Assembly: GCF_002906155.1 (NCBI RefSeq)
Contig: NZ_MUJK01000005.1
Location: 372,001-436,000, forward strand
DNA from: Pseudomonas laurylsulfativorans
GTDB taxonomy: Bacteria > Pseudomonadota > Gammaproteobacteria > Pseudomonadales > Pseudomonadaceae
Direction: 5' to 3'
DNA length: 64,000 bases
This document shows positions 12,575-24,348 of this stretch, in pieces; position 1 is the stretch's first letter, and the number at the start of each line of letters is the position of its first letter. Both the position numbers and the translations under genes were made by a program. The notes under the pieces were generated by a model. It did not search any database. It was not told the origin of the DNA and saw only the letters and a list, made by a program, of their open reading frames with translations.

Positions 12575-14017
12575 CTACCAAGGCTTATCGTCTATCCATC
12601 CTTCTGCCGATAAAGCTGCATCTAGGTCGGATGACTCAGCGATTTCTTTAGCAATATTCGAATCTATTGATTTGCTCACTGGGACCATTGGATTCGCGCT
12701 TGGCTCATTGGCCTTCTCTCTCTTGCTTGTCGCATTGATATTCGAAATCAACGCTAGATCAGCCCGTCTTGCCCGACGCGCTGTGTCGAAATTCATCATC
12801 TGCGCGATCTGATCTTTCGCAGGCATCATGTCTTCAAAATCTGCGATCTGAAGAGGGTCACCACTGCGAAGCGCTTCGATAGGCTTATGCAACAAACGCA
12901 TCTGCTCGTTATAAACGCGCTGCAAAATTGCCTCCGATACCTTCGGCAGCCCTTCATAGATCACATATCGCTGCGCCAGTGTGAGCAGCTTTACCAAAAA
13001 GTCTGTGTTGCCCTGGGTCAGGTCATAGACCTTATCCTCCAAAGCCGTAGTTAGCGGCTCAGGGGATCCTGTCCAATCATATTCCCAGAGTCTTTGTACG
13101 AGGTATCGCCAGTAATCATCGTCCGCGCTGAATCGATCAAACGACACCACTCCCATGCCCACAGCACGTCGTGCGTTCCGCAACACACCTGAGAACAGCG
13201 GAACCATGGCATTAGTACCCACATATACCAAGGGAATGCCTGCCTCGTTTGAAAGGGTGACGAAGAAATTGAGCAGCGTCTCCTTACCGTTACCGACACG
13301 CGCAGAATTGAGGTGCTGCAACTCATCAATGATCAATGCACCGATAAAGAAACTTCGACACAGCTGCGCGATCCGTTGAAGAAGGATGCTGATGTTCAAG
13401 CGCGTGGTCATGAGCTTGCTGTACTGATTCACACTCAACGCTTCATCCAATGCGGCGAAAAATGCGGCACAAAATCCACGTAGAGAACCATCGTGTGGGC
13501 ACTCAATTTTCAACCATACAACTTGGGTCTGGATGAACGGACGACCAGCATACTCAGCGTGCCTTATGGTCTGTGGATAAAGGCGGGCAATAGCATTCAA
13601 AGCGGTAGTTTTACCCATACCGCTGAGACCAACGAGCGTCATTGTCGATGCCGACGACTTGAACCCTGAATGCCTGATATCTTTGGTCGAGGAGGCGTGA
13701 AGCATTGCGACTGTATCTCGATGGAAAGGATGACGGCCTGTATATCCATGCCTAAGCAACTGGCTGAAGATGTCCTCCAAATGCAGATGGATTTCCAGCG
13801 GAATAACAGCGTCAGTGAGTCTGTTCACTCCATGGACTCTGAGCTTGGCGGGGAGGCTGCGCTCAGCTTCCGTAGGTTTAAGAGGTGAATGGAGAATCAT
13901 CCGAGCGACATCGTCATCACTGAGGATAGGAGGGAGTGCCTCGATAAGCGGATTGCCATCATAATGAGGCAGACCCGTCGGTCTATAGACCGCGGGTTGG
14001 TGTTTTTTTTCACTCAT
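12575..14017 (-). CDS. tnsC: TnsC AAA+ transposition regulator, element 1
   Basis: ATP-dependent matchmaker between the target selector and the transposase. Walker A GLSGMGKTT is at residues 130-138 and Walker B ALIIDELQHL at 227-236, in a 480-residue protein of AAA type. The long N- and C-terminal tails, of about 120 and more than 150 residues, are typical of TnsC rather than the short TniB form seen in element 2. In Tn7 such tails bind TnsD and TnsA/B. ATG 14017 overlaps the tnsB stop by 8 bp, which suggests coupled translation. Confidence 0.9.
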   Translation of the reverse strand: MSEKKHQPAVYRPTGLPHYDGNPLIEALPPILSDDDVARMILHSPLKPTEAERSLPAKLRVHGVNRLTDAVIPLEIHLHLEDIFSQLLRHGYTGRHPFHRDTVAMLHASSTKDIRHSGFKSSASTMTLVGLSGMGKTTALNAIARLYPQTIRHAEYAGRPFIQTQVVWLKIECPHDGSLRGFCAAFFAALDEALSVNQYSKLMTTRLNISILLQRIAQLCRSFFIGALIIDELQHLNSARVGNGKETLLNFFVTLSNEAGIPLVYVGTNAMVPLFSGVLRNARRAVGMGVVSFDRFSADDDYWRYLVQRLWEYDWTGSPEPLTTALEDKVYDLTQGNTDFLVKLLTLAQRYVIYEGLPKVSEAILQRVYNEQMRLLHKPIEALRSGDPLQIADFEDMMPAKDQIAQMMNFDTARRARRADLALISNINATSKREKANEPSANPMVPVSKSIDSNIAKEIAESSDLDAALSAEGWIDDKPW

Positions 14018-16187
14018 GACCGCTGCCCTTAGATTCTCCGGTTACCAGTTTAAGAAAGCTCCGACCTCGGGAAGATAGTTCGCCTTTTTCAAGGGCGACC
14101 GGTTCACGAAGTGATTCAGAACTGCCCGTAGAGCCGGAATGGATTACCTTAAGCTCAACACTATCGCGAGCACGATCCACTGCGAGTTCAGCCTGTCGAT
14201 TTATACGCTTATCTGCTTTGAATTTTGCTTTGGATGGTGGCTTCCCGGCTTGCTTCTTCATCTTGGTCGCTTCGGCAATAATCTCCTCTCCTCGCTGCTG
14301 CAGTTTCACCCGGTCTTGGGTTGCATGAAACGACTCATCAGGTGACACCTGCTTCGTAATGTTCAGCACGTCCAGGATTTCCTCCAGACGATAACCGCTG
14401 AATTTGTGTGCCATGTGTGGCACCAGTGTGAGCGGATGAAATTCGGCGCCCACCTTTACCCATGCACTATCTACACAGTTAGGGTCATACCAAACCCGGA
14501 CATAGCGAGTGGAACCGTTGTGCGAGTTTTCCGCCCATTGCTCTCGCTGCAAAATTTCACACGTAAAATACAGGCCCTGGAAGTAAATCCCGCCACGTTT
14601 GATGGGGACTTCGCGAGACGGCAGCAAAGCGATTTTAAGTTCTTCGGCCCCTTTTGTTCGTGCGTTGATAGGACTGTGTTCCATTGCCCATCGCCATATC
14701 CCGAGGGGGGTCGGACTCACCTCGTCCGCAATCATCTGCTCAGTCAAGAGATGCGGCAGACGCAGGTTTTTGTTGTGGTTCAACACCGCGAGAATGACCA
14801 TCTCAGTAAACTGGTCTATGTCTAAGATTGCGTCCAACTCGTAATCGCGATCGCCTCGCTCCAAACGCCGGGCATCGACTCCTCCAGGGTAAAATTTTAG
14901 ATCAAGTCCTTCGTTGATCAGACGAAATCGGCTCTCGACAATCGATTTCCAGTCGGGTCGAAAAGGAGGAGCGATTTTCAGTATTGTCCCGAGAGTATTG
15001 CTCATGGTTTCACCCGCCTCACTGAGCAGCTCAGCCCTATCTGCCGAGAGCTCGAAAGGCAAATGATGGCAAGGCCATTCATCTTCCGAAATTTCTACGT
15101 TATAACGCTTACAAAATTCTTGCTTAGAAGTATATGCATTAAATAAAGCATGGCGAGCGCCATTCCAGCTAGGGCCTTCAAGACCGATATGTATTCCTAC
15201 AATCATGCGAGAATAATTATCGACAACCACATAAATTACTGGACGCCCGATCAACCAGTTACGGTTAATCCGGTGAACCAAATAAACATCAGCGATGGTC
15301 GAATCTATCTCAAATCGGTGGCATGGACCGAAAACTCCGTCACTTGCTGACCCAGTTAATGCTCGATAATCTTTATTCCACCGTATAGAACCCCGACGAC
15401 CTTTTAATACATAAATATCGTCGAAAAGTTTTTTCCCATGATATTTGAACTGAGAAATTGTAGGATAAGTTCCTCTGGCAATCTCTCCAAGCTCACCTCC
15501 CGGTAAAATTTTTGTGTAGAATTTTCTTAACATCCAGTCCCATGCGTCACGAACTGTACCGCACTTTCCGCTGGCAAATCGATCATAGGCAATTCTAATG
15601 GCTGACCGTTCTTTTTCTCCGAGCATGATGGCCCGGTCTTCATAGACAACACCTAAGTATTTAGGCGGGCGGCCCAGCTGCTTACCAGGAGTGATACTCC
15701 GATTTTTGGCTTTACCCCAATTTGTAGAGTTGTTCAAGAAGGCATTTTTTACTTGCCCCATACTCCAGAACCTGAACAATAATCGGTAAATTTGCTTTCG
15801 ATCGACGCCTACGGCAGACGCATGAGCATTAATCCTGGAACCAAAGCAGCCGCCCGCTAACAACTCCCCAACGGTGCGGCCCTCAACGAGCTCTCGAACT
15901 AGGTTCCATCGTTTCTCCCGAAGATCTAACTCTTTTTCTGATATCTCATCATCATCTCGAACTAGAAAATCTGGCACCTGTTCTGGAGATATACAAAGTA
16001 CTGCTGAATCAAGCTCACTAAGTATTGGGTCAAGATCCTCGACCCAAGGTTTTTTGGAAGAAAATGCATACTCAATTACAATAACTTTTCGGCGTGCCGA
16101 ATCAAGTTCAAGGAGTCGCACTGGACAGCCGAAAATTGCCGACTCTACACAGGGGGTAATAATGCAGTTAGCAATGAGGTTACGCAT
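14010..16187 (-). CDS. tnsB: TnsB DDE transposase, element 1
   Basis: Retroviral-integrase-fold transposase that cleaves and joins the 3' ends. With start ATG 16187 the predicted triad is D295 (FEIDST), D383 (ELSADR) and E418 (SIVESRF). The 88 and 35 residue spacings equal those of the Tn7 TnsB triad as I recall it. N-terminal helix-turn-helix regions should bind the 20-bp repeats at the element end. ATG 16187 overlaps the tnsA stop by 8 bp (ATGCGTAA) and has AGAGG upstream, so I prefer it to 16205. The gene is more AT-rich than the adjoining glmS. Confidence 0.9.
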   Translation of the reverse strand: MRNLIANCIITPCVESAIFGCPVRLLELDSARRKVIVIEYAFSSKKPWVEDLDPILSELDSAVLCISPEQVPDFLVRDDDEISEKELDLREKRWNLVRELVEGRTVGELLAGGCFGSRINAHASAVGVDRKQIYRLLFRFWSMGQVKNAFLNNSTNWGKAKNRSITPGKQLGRPPKYLGVVYEDRAIMLGEKERSAIRIAYDRFASGKCGTVRDAWDWMLRKFYTKILPGGELGEIARGTYPTISQFKYHGKKLFDDIYVLKGRRGSIRWNKDYRALTGSASDGVFGPCHRFEIDSTIADVYLVHRINRNWLIGRPVIYVVVDNYSRMIVGIHIGLEGPSWNGARHALFNAYTSKQEFCKRYNVEISEDEWPCHHLPFELSADRAELLSEAGETMSNTLGTILKIAPPFRPDWKSIVESRFRLINEGLDLKFYPGGVDARRLERGDRDYELDAILDIDQFTEMVILAVLNHNKNLRLPHLLTEQMIADEVSPTPLGIWRWAMEHSPINARTKGAEELKIALLPSREVPIKRGGIYFQGLYFTCEILQREQWAENSHNGSTRYVRVWYDPNCVDSAWVKVGAEFHPLTLVPHMAHKFSGYRLEEILDVLNITKQVSPDESFHATQDRVKLQQRGEEIIAEATKMKKQAGKPPSKAKFKADKRINRQAELAVDRARDSVELKVIHSGSTGSSESLREPVALEKGELSSRGRSFLKLVTGESKGSGHE

Positions 16188-17076
16188 GGTCTCGCCTCTC
16201 ATCACAAATGTTTAGTTCGATAGAACGTGGTGTGAAAACTTTCAAAGGTCGCGCGAGGTCAATTTCTTGATTTTCGAAGTCCATCAATAGCCGTCTTTGC
16301 CAAAGCATATGAAAAAAAAGTGATTTAACTACTTTGTAATCTATGAACAATGCTTTCGAGAGCTTAGTTAAAAGTAGCCGCAACGAAATTTCATCTGTCT
16401 TTGACTGATCGATGAATTCGGTAACTCTTTGAAAATATTTTTCAGTGGCTAAGAGCGCCGACACTAATGCGTGGCTCCTAAGCTTGACCAGATTTTGAAT
16501 GTGCAATGGAGAAAGGTGCTCATACAGCACCAGCTTCCAATCAACGCCCCTACGACTCCAATACAACTTCTCAATCGCAAGCTTTTCTAGCAAGCGGGTA
16601 CGCTCCTTCGGAGAGAGCTCTTCAATTTCTGAGCGATACTTGACCGTTCTAGCAACGATTTTTTCGCCCCCACCCTCGGCAACCTTGGTGATGACAAAAT
16701 CGGTGGTGAACACAAGTGGGACCTTGGTCCGAGGATAGAAAACTGGCCGATATCCAAGGCTGCATGCGATGGAGAAGGTCTCTGCCTGCGGCAAAAGGGG
16801 GAATTGCTCGCGAATATCAATTACTGCGGGATCGTGTTCCAGGATCAGATGGAAGTGGAATTCCGCCTTCGACAGAAGATGGTGGGCTCGCTGAATCTTC
16901 ACCCCAGGAACAATATGGGAGGAGCCTAGCGATGCGACAGATCGGACTTTGATCCAAGGACGGTACAGCTCCCTTACACCCTGACCAACGCCGGAGGCAA
17001 TTCGCTTTTCGATCCATTCCTGTGTGACAAGGCGCGAGGGGATACGACGGGCTGGAACGCTGGTTTGCTTGACCAT
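16180..17076 (-). CDS. tnsA: TnsA 5'-end endonuclease, element 1
   Basis: Restriction-like nuclease that cuts the 5' strands so that the element moves by cut-and-paste. The PD-(D/E)XK residues are E72 (KAEFHFHL), D126 (VFTTDFVI) and K146 (ARTVKY). A C-terminal winged-helix-like region follows, giving 298 residues against 273 in Tn7. It is the first gene of the tns operon, starting about 150 bp inside the transposon end, so its promoter overlaps the TnsB sites as in Tn7. ATG 17076 is adjacent to an alternative GTG at 17079. Confidence 0.85.
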   Translation of the reverse strand: MVKQTSVPARRIPSRLVTQEWIEKRIASGVGQGVRELYRPWIKVRSVASLGSSHIVPGVKIQRAHHLLSKAEFHFHLILEHDPAVIDIREQFPLLPQAETFSIACSLGYRPVFYPRTKVPLVFTTDFVITKVAEGGGEKIVARTVKYRSEIEELSPKERTRLLEKLAIEKLYWSRRGVDWKLVLYEHLSPLHIQNLVKLRSHALVSALLATEKYFQRVTEFIDQSKTDEISLRLLLTKLSKALFIDYKVVKSLFFHMLWQRRLLMDFENQEIDLARPLKVFTPRSIELNICDERRDHA

Positions 17077-17160
17077 CACTGCTGACCAAGGGTTGATGGA
17101 ACGCGTCGCCCAAGCTGGAACCTGGTGCGACGCGGTAAATATTTTACGCTCAAGTGGGTT

Positions 17161-17227
17161 TGTGACAAACCTATTTATTCTGTGACAAAGCTATTTATCT
17201 TGTGACAAACCTAATTGTTTCGAAACA
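17161..17227. repeat. glmS-proximal transposon end with three TnsB-like sites
   Basis: TGTGACAAA occurs at 17161, 17181 and 17201, exactly 20 bp apart, each of the first two followed by a variant of (C/G)CTATTTAT. The palindromic tip TGTTTCGAAACA (17216-17227) ends in ACA. Tandem overlapping sites of about this size are characteristic of the Tn7 right end. The tip could also end at 17230 (ACAACA). Confidence 0.8.
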
Positions 17228-17252
17228 ACAGCTCAACTTACCTGTGGATAAC
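17228..17252. other. attTn7-type attachment site downstream of glmS
   Basis: The 25 bp between transposon tip and glmS stop. If the tip ends at 17227, the 5-bp target duplication would be ACAGC (17228-17232), centred about 23 bp from the glmS stop as in Tn7 insertions. The matching copy should lie at the unseen left end. Confidence 0.65.
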
Positions 17253-19085
17253 TTATTCCACAGTAACCGACTTCGCCAGGTTGCGCGGCTGGTCGACGTC
17301 GGTGCCCTTGAGCACAGCGACGTAGTACGACAACAGTTGCAGCGGGATGGTGTAGAGGATCGGCGACAGGACGTCGTGGATGTGCGGCATGTGCACCACG
17401 TGAGTGCCTTCACCGTTGGTCATGCCGGCCTTTTCGTCTGCGAAGACGATCAACTGGCCACCGCGGGCGCGGACTTCCTGGAGGTTGGACTTCAACTTCT
17501 CCAGCAGTTCGTTGTTCGGCGCCACGGTCACCACTGGCATGTCGTTATCCACAAGGGCCAACGGGCCGTGTTTCAGTTCGCCGGCGGGATAGGCTTCAGC
17601 GTGGATGTAGGAAATTTCCTTGAGCTTGAGTGCCCCTTCCATCGCTACCGGGAATTGCGCGCCACGGCCGAGGAACAGCGTGTGGTTTTTCTCGGCGAAC
17701 AGCTCGGAGATTTTTTCCACGGTGCTGGCCATGGACAGCGCCTCGCCCAGACGGGTTGGCAAGCGACGCAGTTCTTCGACCAGCGTCGCTTCGACGCCTT
17801 TGGCCAGGGTGCCACGAACCTGCCCCAGGGACAGTGTCAGCAACAGCAGGCCAACCAATTGCGTGGTGAAGGCTTTGGTCGAAGCCACACCGATTTCACG
17901 GCCGGCCTGAGTCAGCAGGGTCAGATCGGATTCACGCACCAGCGAGCTGATGCCAACGTTGCAGATCGCCAGGCTGGCGAGGAAGCCCAGTTCCTTGGCG
18001 TTGCGCAGCGCGGCCAGGGTGTCGGCGGTTTCGCCGGACTGGGAAATGGTCACGAACAAGGTGTCTGGCTGCACCACCACCTTGCGGTAGCGGAATTCGC
18101 TGGCAACTTCGACCTGGCAAGGAATGCCGGCCAGCTCTTCGAGCCAGTAACGCGCGACCATGCCGGCGTGGTAGCTGGTGCCGCACGCGACGATCTGTAC
18201 GTTGCGCACTTTGGCGAACAACTCGGCAGCCTGTGGACCGAATGCCTGTACCAGCACCTGGTTCTGACTCAGGCGACCTTCCAGGGTGCGCTGCACCACG
18301 GACGGTTGCTCGTGGATTTCCTTGAGCATGAAGTGGCGGAATTCGCCCTTTTCAGCGGCTTCGGCGCCATCGCGATACTGCACCGCTTCGCGCTCGACAG
18401 CCTGGCCGTCAACGTCCCAGATCTGCACGCTGTCGCGGCGGATTTCGGCGATATCGCCTTCTTCCAGGTACATGAAGCGGTCGGTGACCTGACGCAGGGC
18501 CAACTGGTCGGATGCCAGGAAGTTTTCCCCCAGGCCCAGGCCGATCACCAGCGGGCTGCCGCTGCGGGCTGCGACCAGGCGATCCGGTTGCTGCGCGCTG
18601 ATCACCGCCAGGCCGTAGGCACCGTGCAGTTCTTTGACGGTCGCCTTCAGGGCCACGGTCAGGTCGCTGAGATCCTTGAGTTTGTGGTTCAGCAGGTGGG
18701 CGATGACTTCCGTGTCGGTGTCCGAGGTGAACACGTAGCCCAGGGCTTTGAGTTGTTCACGCAGGGCTTCGTGGTTTTCGATGATGCCGTTGTGCACCAC
18801 TGCCAGGTCGCCGGAGAAATGCGGGTGAGCATTGCGCTCGCACGGTGCGCCGTGAGTAGCCCAGCGGGTGTGGGCGATGCCCAGACGACCGACCAGCGGC
18901 TCGGTGGTCAGTGCCTGTTCCAGCTCGCTGACCTTGCCCGGACGACGCATGCGCTCGAGTTTTTCATCGTTGGTGTAGACCGCCACGCCAGCGCTGTCAT
19001 ACCCACGGTATTCGAGGCGCTTCAGGCCCTCGACGAGGATGGCGGTGATGTTACGTTCTGCGACTGCGCCGACAATTCCACACAT
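17253..19085 (-). CDS. glmS: Glutamine--fructose-6-phosphate aminotransferase
   Basis: Cytosolic enzyme making glucosamine-6-phosphate from fructose-6-phosphate and glutamine, the first step of UDP-GlcNAc synthesis. The protein starts [12 protein letters not shown], with Cys2 as the N-terminal glutaminase nucleophile. Two SIS isomerase domains follow (CGTSYHAG and [19 protein letters not shown]), ending in [11 protein letters not shown]. Length is 610 residues, normal for the family. It is intact: the transposon has inserted after the stop. It lies 1 bp after the DeoR-type regulator gene, and glmU, acting later in the same pathway, is close upstream. Confidence 0.97.
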   Translation of the reverse strand: MCGIVGAVAERNITAILVEGLKRLEYRGYDSAGVAVYTNDEKLERMRRPGKVSELEQALTTEPLVGRLGIAHTRWATHGAPCERNAHPHFSGDLAVVHNGIIENHEALREQLKALGYVFTSDTDTEVIAHLLNHKLKDLSDLTVALKATVKELHGAYGLAVISAQQPDRLVAARSGSPLVIGLGLGENFLASDQLALRQVTDRFMYLEEGDIAEIRRDSVQIWDVDGQAVEREAVQYRDGAEAAEKGEFRHFMLKEIHEQPSVVQRTLEGRLSQNQVLVQAFGPQAAELFAKVRNVQIVACGTSYHAGMVARYWLEELAGIPCQVEVASEFRYRKVVVQPDTLFVTISQSGETADTLAALRNAKELGFLASLAICNVGISSLVRESDLTLLTQAGREIGVASTKAFTTQLVGLLLLTLSLGQVRGTLAKGVEATLVEELRRLPTRLGEALSMASTVEKISELFAEKNHTLFLGRGAQFPVAMEGALKLKEISYIHAEAYPAGELKHGPLALVDNDMPVVTVAPNNELLEKLKSNLQEVRARGGQLIVFADEKAGMTNGEGTHVVHMPHIHDVLSPILYTIPLQLLSYYVAVLKGTDVDQPRNLAKSVTVE

Positions 19086-19086
19086 G

Positions 19087-19863
19087 CTATTTCTCCTGAC
19101 TGACAGCCGCGCAAATCAATGTGATGCCGCGGGCCTGAATCTGATCGCGAGCCTCAAGTGGCAGGCGTTCATCGGTAATAAGGGTATGGACACTGCTCCA
19201 GGGCAGTTCCAGGTTGGGAATCTTGCGGCCGATCTTGTCGGCCTCCACCATCACGACCACTTCGCGGGCGACTTCGGCCATGACCCGGCTCAGCCCGAGC
19301 AGTTCGTTGAAGGTGGTTGTACCGCGAACCAGATCGATGCCATCGGCGCCGATAAACAGCTGGTCGAAGTCGTAGGAGCGTAGTACCTGCTCGGCCACCT
19401 GCCCCTGAAAGGACTCGGAATGCGGGTCCCAGGTGCCACCGGTCATCAACAGCACCGGTTCGTGCTCAAGTTCGCTCAGGGCATTGGCGACATGCAGCGA
19501 GTTGGTCATCACCACCAGGCCGGGTTGTTGGCCGAGTTCCGGGATCATCGAGGCGGTGGTACTGCCACTGTCGATAATGATGCGCGCATGCTCGCGAATC
19601 CGCGCAACGGCGGCACGAGCGATGGCTTGCTTGTACTTGGAAACCGGCTGACCAAGGTCGGCCACCAATTCCTGAGGCATGGTGATCGCCCCGCCGTAAC
19701 GACGCAGCAATAGACCATTGCTTTCAAGTGCCGCCAGATCCTTGCGAATCGTAACTTCCGACGTTTCGAAGCGCTTGGCCAACTCATCCACACTGACTTC
19801 GCCCTGCTCATTGAGCAAGGCGAGGATGTTGTGGCGACGTTGAGGTGTGTTGCGCTTCGACAT
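19087..19863 (-). CDS. DeoR/GlpR-family transcriptional regulator upstream of glmS
   Basis: Repressor-type regulator of 258 residues. The N-terminal DeoR helix-turn-helix reads [35 protein letters not shown], in pieces of the usual spacing, and the C-terminal sugar-phosphate sensing domain contains IIDSGSTT and LFIGADGID. It sits directly before glmS on the same strand with a 1-bp gap, so it very likely controls amino-sugar synthesis and its ligand could be a hexosamine phosphate. ATG 19863 is chosen because the longer TTG frame crosses a probable operator. Confidence 0.85.
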   Translation of the reverse strand: MSKRNTPQRRHNILALLNEQGEVSVDELAKRFETSEVTIRKDLAALESNGLLLRRYGGAITMPQELVADLGQPVSKYKQAIARAAVARIREHARIIIDSGSTTASMIPELGQQPGLVVMTNSLHVANALSELEHEPVLLMTGGTWDPHSESFQGQVAEQVLRSYDFDQLFIGADGIDLVRGTTTFNELLGLSRVMAEVAREVVVMVEADKIGRKIPNLELPWSSVHTLITDERLPLEARDQIQARGITLICAAVSQEK

Positions 19864-19874
19864 GAGTGGGTAAG

Positions 19875-19888
19875 TTTCGTTTCGAAAG
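19875..19888. promoter_or_regulatory. Possible DeoR-type operator (TTTCG repeat)
   Basis: TTTCGTTTCGAAAG contains two TTTCG units and an inverted CGAAA, the motif seen in GlpR/DeoR operators of pseudomonads. It lies just before the regulator start, suggesting autoregulation of the regulator-glmS unit. Confidence 0.4.
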
Positions 19889-19961
19889 ATAACGGAAGCA
19901 ATCAAAACCTATCGGCGAAACTTCGTCAAGCGCCATGCGATAAAAAGAGCTGTGGATAACT

Positions 19962-20061
19962 TGTAGGAGCGAGCTTGTTCGCGATGGTCGTGAACGATTC
20001 CGCATTCCTTCTGGAAAAATGCGTCGCTCTCGAATTCATCGCGAGCAAGCTCGCTCCTACA
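19962..20061. repeat. REP pair (REPIN) between glmU and the DeoR-type gene
   Basis: TGTAGGAGCGAGCTTGTTCG (from 19962) and the inverted GCGAGCAAGCTCGCTCCTAC (20041-20060) flank a central loop of about 55 bp. This is the standard REP doublet of P. fluorescens-group genomes and supports the taxonomic call. Confidence 0.85.
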
Positions 20062-20078
20062 AGGGAGTTGTGGATAAC

Positions 20079-21446
20079 TCAGCTCTTTTTAACCTTCTCC
20101 GGGCGCTTCCAGCCGTCGATGTTCTTCTGGCGAGCACGCCCGATGGCCAACTGGGATTTATCCACAGTCGAGGTAATGGTCGATCCGGCTGCCGTGGTTG
20201 CACCGTCCAAGATATCCACAGGCGCTACCAACGAGTTATTGGAGCCGATGAACACATCCGCACCCAGCACGGTTTTCCACTTGTTCACACCATCGTAGTT
20301 GCAGGTGATGGTGCCGGCGCCAATGTTGGTGCGCGCGCCTATCTCGGCGTCGCCCAGATAGGCCAAGTGACCGGCCTTGGCGCCTTCGCCCAGGTGGGCG
20401 TTTTTCAACTCGACGAAGTTACCCACATGCGCGCGGGCTTCCAGCACGGTACCTGGACGCAGACGGGCGAACGGACCGGCATCGCTGCCTTCACCCAGAA
20501 TGGCACCTTCGATATGGCTGTTGGCCTTGATGACCACGCCTTTGCGCAGGGTGCTGTCCTTGATCACGCAGTTCGGACCGATCACCACGTCATCTTCAAT
20601 GACGACCTTGCCTTCGAGAATCACGTTGATGTCGATCAGCACATCGCGACCAACCGTGATTTCACCGCGCACATCGAAACGCGCCGGGTCGCGCAGCGTC
20701 ACGCCTTGAGCCATCAAGCGGCGACCAGCGCGCAATTGATAGTGACGCTCAAGTTCGGAAAGCTGTTTACGATCGTTGGCGCCCTGCACTTCCATCGCGT
20801 CGTGGGGTTGTTCGGTAGCTACCACCAGCCCATCGTTGACCGCCATTTCGATCACGTCGGTCAAGTAATACTCGCCCTGCACGTTGTTGTTGGACAGGCG
20901 ACTGGTCCAGTCAGCCAGGCGATCTGCCGGGACTGCGAGGATACCGGTGTTGCCTTCGTTGATGGCACGCTGAGCCTCGGTGGCGTCTTTGTGCTCGACG
21001 ATGGCAGAGACTTTGCCATCAGTGTCACGAACAATTCGGCCATAACCGGTCGCGTCGTCCAGTTCGACGGTGAGCAGACCCATTTGCCCTGGTACGACAA
21101 GCTTGAGCAGGCGCTGCAAGGTTTCGACCTCGATCAACGGCACATCACCGTAGAGCACCAGCACGGTATCGGACTGAATGAACGGCACGGCTTGAGCAAC
21201 GGCGTGACCGGTACCCAACTGTTTATCCTGCAGCACGAAATTCAGGTCATCCGCCGCCAGGCGTTCGCGCACGGCATCGGCACCATGACCGATCACCACG
21301 TGGATGCGCTGTGGATCAAGTTGCCGGGCGCTGTGGATAACATGACCGAGCATGGAGTTGCCGGCGATCGGGTGCAAAACTTTCGGCAAAGCGGAACGCA
21401 TGCGCGTGCCTTGGCCAGCAGCGAGAATAACGATTTCAAGAGACAT
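20079..21446 (-). CDS. glmU: Bifunctional GlcNAc-1-P uridyltransferase / GlcN-1-P acetyltransferase
   Basis: Makes UDP-GlcNAc for peptidoglycan and LPS. The N-terminal nucleotidyltransferase begins [22 protein letters not shown], the pyrophosphorylase signature with the GxGTRM loop. The C-terminal half is a left-handed beta helix of hexapeptide repeats ([17 protein letters not shown] region) that forms the acetyltransferase trimer. Length 455 is normal. It lies downstream of atpC on the same strand, separated by a strong terminator, and upstream of the regulator-glmS pair. Confidence 0.97.
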   Translation of the reverse strand: MSLEIVILAAGQGTRMRSALPKVLHPIAGNSMLGHVIHSARQLDPQRIHVVIGHGADAVRERLAADDLNFVLQDKQLGTGHAVAQAVPFIQSDTVLVLYGDVPLIEVETLQRLLKLVVPGQMGLLTVELDDATGYGRIVRDTDGKVSAIVEHKDATEAQRAINEGNTGILAVPADRLADWTSRLSNNNVQGEYYLTDVIEMAVNDGLVVATEQPHDAMEVQGANDRKQLSELERHYQLRAGRRLMAQGVTLRDPARFDVRGEITVGRDVLIDINVILEGKVVIEDDVVIGPNCVIKDSTLRKGVVIKANSHIEGAILGEGSDAGPFARLRPGTVLEARAHVGNFVELKNAHLGEGAKAGHLAYLGDAEIGARTNIGAGTITCNYDGVNKWKTVLGADVFIGSNNSLVAPVDILDGATTAAGSTITSTVDKSQLAIGRARQKNIDGWKRPEKVKKS

Positions 21447-21506
21447 GACTGGCTACCAATCCTGGGTGGTCAGCGGCTGCGACCAGGTTGTAAAAATCGG
21501 AAAAGA

Positions 21507-21534
21507 AAAAAGGGTAGCCGAGGCTACCCTTTTT
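21507..21534. terminator. Rho-independent terminator of the atp operon
   Basis: AGGGTAGCC (21511-21519) pairs with GGCTACCCT (21522-21530), flanked by A and T runs on both sides. It can act in both directions and lies between atpC and glmU. Confidence 0.85.
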
Positions 21535-21559
21535 AATCAATCACACAACAAGTGCTGCC

Positions 21560-21985
21560 TTAGTGGCCGAACTTCTTGCGGATCTGCTGGACGGTGCGCA
21601 GCTGAGCTGCAGCCTCGGCCAGACGTGCGGCAGCGGAACCGTAATCGAATTCAGCGCCACGTTCATGCAAGGCCTTCTCGGCAGCCTTAACGGCTTCCTG
21701 AGCGGAGGCTTCATCCAGATCGGCAGCACGTTGCACGGTGTCGGCAAGTACCTTGACCATGTTCGGCTGAACCTCGAGGAAACCACCGGAGATGTAATAC
21801 ACCTCCTCTTCCCCGCCCTGCTTGACCAGGCGGATCGGACCTGGCTTCAGATTAGTGATCAGCGGCGCGTGACCCAGAGCGATACCAAGATCACCCAGTG
21901 CACCGTGCGCAATCACCATCTCGACCAGACCGGAAAAGATTTCCCCTTCCGCGCTGACGATATCGCAATGGACTGTCATAGCCAT
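21560..21985 (-). CDS. atpC: F1F0 ATP synthase epsilon subunit
   Basis: Central-stalk subunit that couples and inhibits F1. The N-terminal beta sandwich begins [19 protein letters not shown] and the C-terminal helical hairpin is Ala/Glu-rich. Length 141 residues is usual for Pseudomonas. A second ATG at 21979 (MTVHCD) is equally plausible. Last gene of the atp operon before the terminator. Confidence 0.95.
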   Translation of the reverse strand: MAMTVHCDIVSAEGEIFSGLVEMVIAHGALGDLGIALGHAPLITNLKPGPIRLVKQGGEEEVYYISGGFLEVQPNMVKVLADTVQRAADLDEASAQEAVKAAEKALHERGAEFDYGSAAARLAEAAAQLRTVQQIRKKFGH

Positions 21986-22030
21986 CTGATTGCCTCAACC
22001 TAAATTAGCGCCCGTTGCCGGGCGCCGGGA

Positions 22031-23437
<1,407 letters not shown>

Positions 23438-24298
23438 TTAAACCGCGGCAGCGCCGCCGACGATTTCCGAGATCTCTTGGGTGATCGCAGCCTGACGCGC
23501 CTTGTTGTAGACCAGCTGCAAATCGCTGATCAAATCACCGGCGTTGTCGGTAGCGTTCTTCATCGCGATCATCCGCGCAGCTTGTTCAGCCGCGTTGTTC
23601 TCGACCACCGCCTGGTAGACCTGCGACTCAACGTAACGGACCATCAAGCCGTCTAGCAGCTCTTTGGCGTCCGGTTCGTACAGATAATCCCAGTGGTGCT
23701 TGAGGTCTTGATCCGGGGTTGCCACCAGTGGAATCAATTGCTCCACGGTAGGCTGTTGCGTCATGGTGTTGATGAACTTGTTGGACACCACGGACAGGCG
23801 GTCAATACGGCCGTCCAGGTAGGCATCCAGCATCACCTTGACGCTGCCGATCAGATCATTGATCGACGGCTCTTCACCCAGGTGGCTGATAGCTGCAACG
23901 ACGTTACCGCCGAAGTTGCGGAAAAAGGCCGCACCCTTGCTACCAACGACACACAGATCAATCTCGACGCCGTTTTCGCGGTTTACCGCCATGTCCTTGA
24001 CCAGGGCCTTGAACAGGTTGGTGTTCAAGCCGCCGCACAGACCACGGTCACTGCTCACTACGACATAACCAACACGCTTGATTTCACGGTCGATCATGAA
24101 CGGGTGGCGGTATTCCGGGTTGGCGTTGGCCAGATGCCCAATTACCTGGCGGATACGCTCCGCATAAGGACGGCTAGCAGCCATGCGCATTTGTGCCTTG
24201 CGCATTTTGCTGACCGCCACTTTTTCCATGGCGCTGGTAATCTTTTGCGTGCTTTTGATGCTCGCAATCTTACTGCGAATCTCTTTTGCGCCTGCCAT
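23438..24298 (-). CDS. atpG: F1F0 ATP synthase gamma subunit
   Basis: Rotor shaft of F1. It begins [19 protein letters not shown], with the conserved C-terminal helix ([20 protein letters not shown]) that runs inside the alpha3-beta3 ring. Length 286 is normal. Lies between atpA and atpD in the operon. Confidence 0.97.
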   Translation of the reverse strand: MAGAKEIRSKIASIKSTQKITSAMEKVAVSKMRKAQMRMAASRPYAERIRQVIGHLANANPEYRHPFMIDREIKRVGYVVVSSDRGLCGGLNTNLFKALVKDMAVNRENGVEIDLCVVGSKGAAFFRNFGGNVVAAISHLGEEPSINDLIGSVKVMLDAYLDGRIDRLSVVSNKFINTMTQQPTVEQLIPLVATPDQDLKHHWDYLYEPDAKELLDGLMVRYVESQVYQAVVENNAAEQAARMIAMKNATDNAGDLISDLQLVYNKARQAAITQEISEIVGGAAAV

Positions 24299-24348
24299 GT
24301 AACACCTATCAGGTTAGCAAGCGGGAGCCTTGCGGCTCCCGCTGCGGC

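Noticed and set aside
17202-19103. A 633-residue open frame on the plus strand opposite glmS
   Set aside because: It is an antisense shadow caused by high-GC codon bias over an unmistakable glmS, with no recognisable domains. The same applies to the long plus-strand frames opposite atpA, atpD, mnmG, yidC and glmU.
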